Source: Candidatus Woesebacteria bacterium RIFCSPHIGHO2_02_FULL_42_20 (lineage in GTDB: Bacteria; Patescibacteriota; Microgenomatia; UBA8517). From it: a DNA stretch of 52,776 nucleotides. Shown in pieces: positions 43,051 to 50,646 of this stretch. Position 1 is the stretch's first letter. The number at the start of each line of letters is the position of its first letter. Made by a program: the position numbers and the translations under genes. The notes under the pieces were generated by a model that worked only from the letters and a program-made list of their open reading frames with translations, was not told the origin of the DNA and made no database searches. The stretch is from positions 122,882 to 175,657 of the forward strand of contig MGGS01000001.1 in the NCBI GenBank assembly GCA_001792535.1, given 5' to 3'.

Positions 43051-44238
43051 GTTATAAATTGGTAATATGACTGAAATCACCAGAAACCCGACTCCTATCC
43101 CCAAAAAAATCATAATAATAGGCTCAATTGCCGCAGTCAGCGATTTAAGTTTTTGTTCGCTTTCGGTTTCGAAAACATGGCTTACTTTGGCTAAAACTTC
43201 GTCCATTTTGCCCGTTTCCTCACCCACAGAAATCATTTGCGGCAAAATAAAAGGAAAGGCCTCGGCATGCTTTGCAAAGGAATAAGCGATAGGGAAGCCT
43301 TTGGCGACATTTAGACTAATATCATCCATCGCCTGGGCAATGAGGGAGTTTTTAACAACGTCTCTGGTAATTTTAAGGCCGTCGAGAATGGCAACACCGG
43401 AACCGGCCATAAGTGAAAGCGTACTGGTCAATTCCGTCAAAACGACCTGCCTATTGAGTGGCCCAATTATAGGAATTTTTAATAACAGGCTGTCGATAAG
43501 CAATTTCCCTGACTTTGTCTTGGCATAAGTCCTGATTAATAGTATGCCGAAAAAAATACTGACAATAACCAATGGCCAAAACTTTTGAGAAACAGCCGAG
43601 ATTCCAATGAGTAACCTTGTCATAAACGGAAGCTCGGCGTCAAATTGAGAATACAAATCGGTCATTTTGGGGATAACAAAAATAATCATAATCGCCGAAA
43701 CTACAAGCATGCCAATTACGATTATTATCGGGTAAATCAACGCGCTCTTGACTTTTCCTTTAAATTCTTGAGTTTTTTCCAAGTTATCCGACAAGCGCAT
43801 AAGCACCTTATCCAATACCCCGCCGGTTTCACCGGCTCGAACCAGAGCAACATAGGTCGGCGAAAATATCTTGGGGAACCGCGATAGGGAATTTGACAGC
43901 GACTCGCCGCCTTCCACGTCGGCCAGTATTTGGGTAACCAAAGCGGCAAAGCTCGGACTGGACTGCGCGCGCAAAATAACTAAAGCTTCGGTTATCGGCA
44001 AGCCGGCATTTATCATAGTAGACATCTGCCTAGTAAAATTGGTGACATCAGAGGCTGTCACCTTTTTGGTCAACTTGCCAAAAAAAGAAAAGATGTTTTC
44101 CCGAGAGGGTTTAAGATCGATTACCACCAACCCTTTATTTCGAAGCAGTTTGGCAGCAGACCTGTCGTTTACGGCTTCCACTAACCCCGTGACAGTCTTC
44201 CCTAAACTATCTTTTGCCTTATAGCGAAATTTTTTCAT
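43033..44238 (-). CDS. pilC: Type IV pilus inner-membrane platform protein PilC (GspF family)
   Basis: KFRYKAKDSLGKTVTGLVEA, FTRQMSTMINAGLPITEAL, ALIYPIIIVIGMLVVSAIMIIFVIPKM. Confidence 0.96.
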   Translation of the reverse strand: MKKFRYKAKDSLGKTVTGLVEAVNDRSAAKLLRNKGLVVIDLKPSRENIFSFFGKLTKKVTASDVTNFTRQMSTMINAGLPITEALVILRAQSSPSFAALVTQILADVEGGESLSNSLSRFPKIFSPTYVALVRAGETGGVLDKVLMRLSDNLEKTQEFKGKVKSALIYPIIIVIGMLVVSAIMIIFVIPKMTDLYSQFDAELPFMTRLLIGISAVSQKFWPLVIVSIFFGILLIRTYAKTKSGKLLIDSLLLKIPIIGPLNRQVVLTELTSTLSLMAGSGVAILDGLKITRDVVKNSLIAQAMDDISLNVAKGFPIAYSFAKHAEAFPFILPQMISVGEETGKMDEVLAKVSHVFETESEQKLKSLTAAIEPIIMIFLGIGVGFLVISVILPIYNLTTSL

Positions 44239-44249
44239 TAAAAGGTTTG

Positions 44250-45320
44250 TTAGGTTTTATCTGACTTAACCAGTCTAATGAGCTCTTCGGGGCGAAGTGA
44301 GTAAGACTGGGCCACTTCCATTGCGACTTTGCCGTCACGCACGAGCTTTGCCAGAGTGTAATCGAGGTTTAACATGCCGACTTCCTGGGAAGTCTGGATA
44401 ATCGAGTCGATCTGGTGCGTTTTCCCATCACGGATGGCCGTTTTTATCGCCGTTGTCGCCAGCATTATCTCGTAAGCAGGGTGGCGCCCGCCGGCCACAG
44501 CCAGAACAAGTCGCATTGAAAAAACCGCCTCAAGGACATTAGACAACTGCAGCTTAACCTGATCCTGCTGGTCTTCCGGAAAGACGTCCACAACACGATC
44601 GATTGTCTGTGCAGCCGAGTTCGTGTGCAGTGTAGCAAAAACCAAATGGCCGGTTTCCGCGACGGTCAGCGCGGAGGCTATTGTTTCGTAGTCCCGCATT
44701 TCCCCAATTAAGACCACGTCGGGGTCTTCCCTCAAAGCCGACCTAAGGGCTGTAGACCACGAATGGGTATCATTGTGCATCTCGCGTTGGCTGATAATGG
44801 CCTGCCTGGGCTTAAAAATAAACTCAATAGGATCTTCAATCGTAATAATGTGAACGGCACGATTGGCATTAATTTCATCAATCATCGCAGCCAGGGTCGT
44901 ACTCTTGCCGTGACCCGTCGGACCGGTTACCAATATCAGTCCTTGGCGCAGGTTTGTAAAACTATGAAGAATTTTGGGCAGCTCCAACTTGTCGATGGCG
45001 GGAATCTCGTAGGGTATCATGCGAAAAGCTACCGACGGCCTGCCGCGCTGGGTATAAGCATTGGCCCGAAACCTTGCTTTTTGGGAAAAATGAAGAGAGA
45101 AGTCAATCTCTTTATTGACCGACAGCCTCCCCAGTTGCTCTGCATTTAGAATCTTTTTGAGGTGTTCATCAACAATCTCGGTAGTCAACACCTCTTCACC
45201 GGGTACCGAATACAAAATCCCGTCTATTCGGATACACGGCGGCGTACCAACGACCAAATGAAGGTCAGAAGCATTCCTGTCGACAGTCAACTGCAATAAT
45301 TGGTTTATGTTCATACTCAT
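44250..45320 (-). CDS. pilT: Type IV pilus retraction ATPase PilT
   Basis: ASDLHLVVGTPPCIRIDG, GPTGHGKSTTLAAMIDEIN, LREDPDVVLIGEMRD, GHLVFATLHTNSA. Confidence 0.96.
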   Translation of the reverse strand: MSMNINQLLQLTVDRNASDLHLVVGTPPCIRIDGILYSVPGEEVLTTEIVDEHLKKILNAEQLGRLSVNKEIDFSLHFSQKARFRANAYTQRGRPSVAFRMIPYEIPAIDKLELPKILHSFTNLRQGLILVTGPTGHGKSTTLAAMIDEINANRAVHIITIEDPIEFIFKPRQAIISQREMHNDTHSWSTALRSALREDPDVVLIGEMRDYETIASALTVAETGHLVFATLHTNSAAQTIDRVVDVFPEDQQDQVKLQLSNVLEAVFSMRLVLAVAGGRHPAYEIMLATTAIKTAIRDGKTHQIDSIIQTSQEVGMLNLDYTLAKLVRDGKVAMEVAQSYSLRPEELIRLVKSDKT

Positions 45321-47056
45321 TCCTGACCCACCCGCAAAACCTCCTCCAAACTGGTAATTCCTTCAAGTGCCTTCATATAGCCGTCTTGCTTCAAAGTAAT
45401 CATACCTTCTTCCCTTGCCAATTTTTCAATGTCGCTCGCAGGTCTGCGCTCTAATATCAGTCTACTAATTTTTTCGCTGACAGGCAAAACTTCAAATATG
45501 GCAATCCTGCCTATGTAGCCTGAATTGTCATTTTCTGGCGTAGGTTTACCCCTATACAGCTTAATCTCACGACTTTCAGGAAACAAGGGCCCAAGCACCT
45601 GTTTCATGTCTTCAACGACTTTAGTGGCGGGGATATATTCCTCTTTATTGTTTGTGTCAATTTTGCGCAAAACCCGCTGGGCCACGATGCAAGTCATTGA
45701 AGAGGCAAGCAAAAACGGCTCGGCGTGCATGTCAAGAAGCCGCGGCAAAGCCCCTGCAGCGTCATTGGTGTGTAAGGTGGAAAAAACCAAGTGCCCGGTC
45801 AGTGATGCCTGAATGGCCAAGTCTGCCGTTTCCTGGTCACGAATCTCGCCGACCAAGATCACATTAGGATCTTGGCGCAAAAAAGCGCGTAAACCGGATG
45901 CGAAAGTAAGCCCCACCGACGGGTTAATCTGAATCTGGTTTACACCCGCTATTTTATACTCGACAGGGTCTTCCAAAGTCATTATGTTTACCTTTGGCGT
46001 ATTTATTTTTGAGATTATCGAATAAAGCGTCGTCGTCTTGCCTGACCCTGTAGGCCCGCAAATGGTTATAATGCCGTGGGGGCGCAAAACGGCATCTTCC
46101 AAATTCTTTAAGGCACGGCCACGAAGTCCAAGCTGGGGAAGGTCGGGCACTCCGCCGGACTTTTTAAGCAACCGCAGGACAATTTTTTCCCCCCAGGAGG
46201 TGGGGACGGTCGAGACACGAAGATCAACTTCCTCATCCACAGTCTTAAAATTAAACCTGCCGTCCTGTGGAATCCGTTTCTCGTCAATCTTCATCCCGGA
46301 GAGAATTTTAATCCTGGAAACTATTGCATCATGCAACGCTTTAGGTATAGTCAGCTTCTCCTGAAGTATACCGTCTATCCGGTAGCGCACCCGGGTAGAC
46401 TTTTCCTGGGGTTCAAGATGAATGTCGGAGGCCCTGGACTTAACCGAAAACTCCATGATATGGTTAACAATTTCGGTGGTCTTCTCCTGCCTGATTACAC
46501 CTGTCGCAACCGACAGATCGAGCGTTTTAAGCCGTGAGTCATCAGGCGCCACTTCTTTTAAAGCAGCCGTTACCTGTTGGGAAAGCGAAGTTGCGTACCT
46601 TACCGAAATAAAGTCGACTATTTTGGCCCTCTCGGCAGTCAGTGGCTTAATGCGCATACCAGTCTTTTGTTCGACAAACTCGATCGCCGTTAAATCCAGA
46701 GGGTCTGCCATGGCAATAGTCAAAATTTTTAGATTACGGTCAACGTCGAGCGGAAAAACCAAAAAGCGCTCGGCAACCTCTTTGGGTAGAGCAGACAAGG
46801 CATCGGGATTAACGGGAGATGAGGAAAGATCGACAAACGGTACGTTATAGTAGGCGGCTTTGGCCTTCGTCAATTCCTCCTCGGAGACCATGTTTTGGTC
46901 ACAGAGAATGTCTTCCTGGCTTTTTCCGGACTGCACTTCAGCCAGTTTGACCTGTTCTCCCCGCTGGCTTGTCAAGGATCCTTGTGTCACCAATACATCA
47001 ACCAAAGAAGGAGTATCATCCGTCGTGTCACTTTTTTGAACTTGTTTGGCAGGCAT
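45317..47056 (-). CDS. pilB: Type IV pilus assembly ATPase PilB (GspE family)
   Basis: N-terminal T2SSE domain; ICGPTGSGKTTTLYSII, LRQDPNVILVGEIRDQETADLAIQASLTGHLVFSTLHTND. Start at MPAKQVQK (47056). Confidence 0.95.
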   Translation of the reverse strand: MPAKQVQKSDTTDDTPSLVDVLVTQGSLTSQRGEQVKLAEVQSGKSQEDILCDQNMVSEEELTKAKAAYYNVPFVDLSSSPVNPDALSALPKEVAERFLVFPLDVDRNLKILTIAMADPLDLTAIEFVEQKTGMRIKPLTAERAKIVDFISVRYATSLSQQVTAALKEVAPDDSRLKTLDLSVATGVIRQEKTTEIVNHIMEFSVKSRASDIHLEPQEKSTRVRYRIDGILQEKLTIPKALHDAIVSRIKILSGMKIDEKRIPQDGRFNFKTVDEEVDLRVSTVPTSWGEKIVLRLLKKSGGVPDLPQLGLRGRALKNLEDAVLRPHGIITICGPTGSGKTTTLYSIISKINTPKVNIMTLEDPVEYKIAGVNQIQINPSVGLTFASGLRAFLRQDPNVILVGEIRDQETADLAIQASLTGHLVFSTLHTNDAAGALPRLLDMHAEPFLLASSMTCIVAQRVLRKIDTNNKEEYIPATKVVEDMKQVLGPLFPESREIKLYRGKPTPENDNSGYIGRIAIFEVLPVSEKISRLILERRPASDIEKLAREEGMITLKQDGYMKALEGITSLEEVLRVGQE

Positions 47057-47096
47057 GCTAACAATCATCTTGACACAACCGACCAAAAATTACAAA

Positions 47097-47597
47097 ATGG
47101 AAGTTGTGAGTAATAAAATTTTAATTGCACTCATAGGCGTTCTCTTTATCTTTTCAATTGGAGCCTCTGTTGCTATTTATAAATACAATAGTTCCAAGAA
47201 GTCACAAAGTAATTCTGCACCAAAATACCAGGACTTAAGGGTTGAGCAAAAGTTGACCGAGGCTCTCAAAAAGCCTCAAGAAAGTGCGCCCAAAGAAGAG
47301 AAGCAGGAATACAAAGAACTCGTTGCCGAAGTGGCGGTGGAGGGTAGTCTTATAGACATCACCGGCTGCAATCCGGATCCACTTGTCATGCAGATTACAA
47401 ACAATGGAGTTTTTTCCGTTAAAAACAGTGACCCCAATGAGCACTCATTTGAAATAGAGGATTCTGTCTTTACAATCCCGGCTTCAAACCAAACTGCACT
47501 TACCGCCGGTTTTGGCTTCAAGCGGGGGCCGGGTATCTACACCTATACCTGCGATGGGTCGGGCCAGCCAGTAGGCGCCCTATATATCACAGAGTAG
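47097..47597 (+). CDS. Membrane-anchored cupredoxin-like protein
   Basis: N-terminal TM, then ITNNGVFSVKNSDPNEHSFEIEDSVFTIPASNQTALTAGFGFKRGPGIYTYTCDGSGQPVGALYITE. Confidence 0.82.
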   Translation: MEVVSNKILIALIGVLFIFSIGASVAIYKYNSSKKSQSNSAPKYQDLRVEQKLTEALKKPQESAPKEEKQEYKELVAEVAVEGSLIDITGCNPDPLVMQITNNGVFSVKNSDPNEHSFEIEDSVFTIPASNQTALTAGFGFKRGPGIYTYTCDGSGQPVGALYITE

Positions 47598-47638
47598 TTG
47601 CTTCTTGAAAAGCCCATGCACACCTGTATAATAGTATA

Positions 47639-47732
47639 TGTGATGAAGGTTCCCATTACACTTTTGGAATTTATAATTGAAAGGGTTTTGATAAACACCC
47701 TTAAAATTTCACCCCGCAACCGCGGGGTTTTT
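47639..47732 (+). ncRNA. Candidate small RNA
   Basis: TTGAAA(47605-47610)-16 nt-TATAAT(47627-47632); transcript contains hairpin AAGGGT...ACCCTT and ends at terminator ACCCCGC-AACC-GCGGGGT-TTTT. No credible ORF. Confidence 0.45.
47711..47732 (+). terminator. Intrinsic terminator
   Basis: ACCCCGCAACCGCGGGGTTTTT. Confidence 0.85.
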
Positions 47733-47812
47733 AATGCACAAAATTATACCTATAGTTTAGTTGAAACTTTGGAGAGATGTATGTTATTATAGGCTATTAG
47801 CCTTTAAGTACA

Positions 47813-48292
47813 ATGTCAGCTTTTTCAAGAGAAAATTTTCTAAAACTTGCCGGTATAGCAAGTATTGCGTTAGGGACAAAGTTAAGTTTGGATGGGTTAG
47901 GCGTGCAGAACAAAACGAGGCAACCGGAAGGTTGGTATCCTGTCGAAATCAAAGTAAACGAACCCATGCCCGCACCTTTTTTACTCTACAGAGACGATGC
48001 TTTTTCGGTTGACAAAGGTAATTCCGAACTTCAAATCATACTCTCATCCGACAAACTTTTTTCCGTATCAGGTTTTCAGATTCCAATGGCTCCAACCAGA
48101 CAAGGCGATGGCACTTACATTTTTAAGCTTAACTACTTTACAATTGACGACAAAACTCTTGAAATACCACCGGACAAAAGATTAATAATAGACACAAGTG
48201 GCACAGCTGTAAAAATAGAAGCCGTACTCATCTCAGAGACCCAAGTTCCGAATATTGTCAAAATTGGCTACTTCCCATCAGAGACCAAGTAA
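47813..48292 (+). CDS. Uncharacterised protein with SRxxFLK-type (degenerate Tat-like) N-terminus
   Basis: MSAFSRENFLKLAGIASIALGTKLSLDG, followed by a predicted beta-rich domain. Confidence 0.7.
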   Translation: MSAFSRENFLKLAGIASIALGTKLSLDGLGVQNKTRQPEGWYPVEIKVNEPMPAPFLLYRDDAFSVDKGNSELQIILSSDKLFSVSGFQIPMAPTRQGDGTYIFKLNYFTIDDKTLEIPPDKRLIIDTSGTAVKIEAVLISETQVPNIVKIGYFPSETK

Positions 48293-48294
48293 GA

Positions 48295-50031
48295 ATGGGC
48301 AGAATCGACATAGATAGAAGAGCACTTTTCAATCCAAGGGTTTGGACTACTGCAATAACAGGAGCAGTGTCGAATGTCGAGCAAACAGCTTTACTCAAAG
48401 AAGAACACTTTCTAGCTCTAACAATAGAAAAACATCTGGGCTTAAACGGGAACCAAATCCGTCTGAAAATGATATTTCCACATCACGATCTTACCCCTGA
48501 GGCAATGAAAATTATAAATAAGGATAATATAGACATTCTATTGGGCGAGGTCGAGGCACGATCTCTTGTTGATTCACTAACTACGCCAATTGAAAAGATA
48601 AAAGGCACTGATGTAGCAACACGAGCCACAAGTCCAGGCATAGGCAGCACAACAGAAAGCCGACAATTTGACGCAGAACAAAAACGAAAATTAATTAACG
48701 ACGGGTACACAATAGTGACTACAGACGGTAACAAAAATATTCTACACTTCGATGGCTCGAAATCCGATTCCGCACTACTTGGAATTGTAGGCGGGCTAGT
48801 TTTAGTCGGCGGAGTCATAGGCTCCGTTTTTGACAGATACACACACGACGGCAAATTTTCCAGGAGAGGATTTATTCTAGGTGCAGCAGTAACTACGGCT
48901 AGCAGTGTCATGATCTACCAGGCATACAATTTCTTGTCCAAACCGGGAACTGATAGAAATTCGCTTGACGAAGCGGGCTTGAAACTACTAAAAGAGGTAG
49001 AGAACGTTATAAACGATCCAGTATTTATAGGTTTCTACGAAGGAGTGGGTACACTAAGAAGCAAAGTGATGGCGCAAAACACTTGGCAAACAATCGCAAG
49101 AAGTGCCAACAAGAGTGAAGGGACACCTACAAAAATTCTTTTCAACGCAGGAAGCGGGCACGGGGAAGCGATGGATGAGTTTCTGAAAGGACCGGAAGCC
49201 CTAACAATAGAAATAAGCGTGTACGCTGACAGGCTAGTCGACGAAACATTAAACAGACTACTGGACAACGATCAGAACGAGGAAGCTGTACTCCGTCAGA
49301 TGGCTCTGTATAGTCGGCTTTTCTCCGAACCACACCAGGTCGGCCCATATAACACTTTAACTAATGGTGTAGATGAAGGGAAAATCCCCAATTCCGCGCG
49401 GACAATTCTTATCAACAGAATTTTCAAAAAGCTTAAAGCACATGAAGCCAAAGAGGAACAAAAAAAACACAACAGAAGATTCATAATTTTAGACAGATTG
49501 CTCACAGAGCTTCTGAAAGACGAGTTGGAGGTGGATACAATGTTAGTCGAGGTTGAAAAATCCGTTTCGGGTAGAGATGTGCCCCAAAAGATTGCCTACA
49601 TTAGTCTTCCAAATAGTCAGATTCCTACAATCACCAGCCAGAAAGAAATAACATGGATAAGTAACGGAAGAATGATCAGTGGTCCAGCAATTTTCAGAGG
49701 GCTGTCGCATCCCGCTACTAGAATGTTCACGTACGACCCTGTAATACAAAGGATAAGAACTGCAGACTCAATCTACCTGTATAGGAACACTTGGAGTCAA
49801 CCTAAAATTGAAGAATTCATACTTTTGAAAAACACGGATGGCGCGGCCATTACTCCGTGTAAATCAATTGTGTTTCAAGGTTATGGTGTGGAGCAGACAT
49901 TGTCGGGTGGTAACATAGTAACCCACACCACTCAACCAGATATGTCAGACCAGGACGTCTATGCACCGCTTAACCTAAACAGATCACAAGATCCAAACGA
50001 GATAAATCTCATTCAAGTGCTGAAGTCATAA
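48295..50031 (+). CDS. Uncharacterised large membrane-associated protein
   Basis: 578-aa ORF with two internal hydrophobic segments flanking FSRRGFILGAA; no family recognised. Confidence 0.72.
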   Translation: MGRIDIDRRALFNPRVWTTAITGAVSNVEQTALLKEEHFLALTIEKHLGLNGNQIRLKMIFPHHDLTPEAMKIINKDNIDILLGEVEARSLVDSLTTPIEKIKGTDVATRATSPGIGSTTESRQFDAEQKRKLINDGYTIVTTDGNKNILHFDGSKSDSALLGIVGGLVLVGGVIGSVFDRYTHDGKFSRRGFILGAAVTTASSVMIYQAYNFLSKPGTDRNSLDEAGLKLLKEVENVINDPVFIGFYEGVGTLRSKVMAQNTWQTIARSANKSEGTPTKILFNAGSGHGEAMDEFLKGPEALTIEISVYADRLVDETLNRLLDNDQNEEAVLRQMALYSRLFSEPHQVGPYNTLTNGVDEGKIPNSARTILINRIFKKLKAHEAKEEQKKHNRRFIILDRLLTELLKDELEVDTMLVEVEKSVSGRDVPQKIAYISLPNSQIPTITSQKEITWISNGRMISGPAIFRGLSHPATRMFTYDPVIQRIRTADSIYLYRNTWSQPKIEEFILLKNTDGAAITPCKSIVFQGYGVEQTLSGGNIVTHTTQPDMSDQDVYAPLNLNRSQDPNEINLIQVLKS

Positions 50032-50094
50032 TTTCTCTTTTGTTGACACTCACTCTTTATTGATTTATCTTTAAATTAGGTAAACTTTGCGCCA

Positions 50095-50634
50095 ATGCCC
50101 AAAAAGGTTTTTGTTGCTTTCATAGTTGTATCGATCGTGTCACTTGGCATGGTAATGGTGTACCTATACCAAAAATCAAGGACTCTTGAACAAAAGACCG
50201 CAAAGATTCAATATTCTCAGGCAGTACTTTACGACCAAAGCGGAAGAAACATCTACAGTTATTCAATTACATGGAATGGGGAACCAGTCGCCCAAACTGC
50301 CGACATTAGCCAATTTAAAGAAATAAAGAGTGAGGGAACAAAAATATACGCCTTTACACCTTCAAACCAAAAGCTTCTGGTTGCTCTCCAAGGAAAGCTT
50401 CGGAAGATTGACGCAATCAAAAAGGAAGTAATCATTTCCTCTGAAAATGATGAGGAATTGTTGAGTTTGATGGACTGTGACATAAAATACTCCTATACTG
50501 ACCAAAACTTGGCGTTAGAACTCGAAAATGTTGGTTTAGATGACACTAGAATAAAAATTGGTTCCATGGTTACCTTTAACCCACCACGTTATGAAAATGC
50601 TAAATGCGTATTCATGATTAGGGGGGGTCAATAA
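50095..50634 (+). CDS. Hypothetical membrane-anchored protein (179 aa)
   Basis: N-terminal TM, then a beta-rich domain. Confidence 0.68.
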   Translation: MPKKVFVAFIVVSIVSLGMVMVYLYQKSRTLEQKTAKIQYSQAVLYDQSGRNIYSYSITWNGEPVAQTADISQFKEIKSEGTKIYAFTPSNQKLLVALQGKLRKIDAIKKEVIISSENDEELLSLMDCDIKYSYTDQNLALELENVGLDDTRIKIGSMVTFNPPRYENAKCVFMIRGGQ

Positions 50635-50646
50635 ATTAATTCTAAT

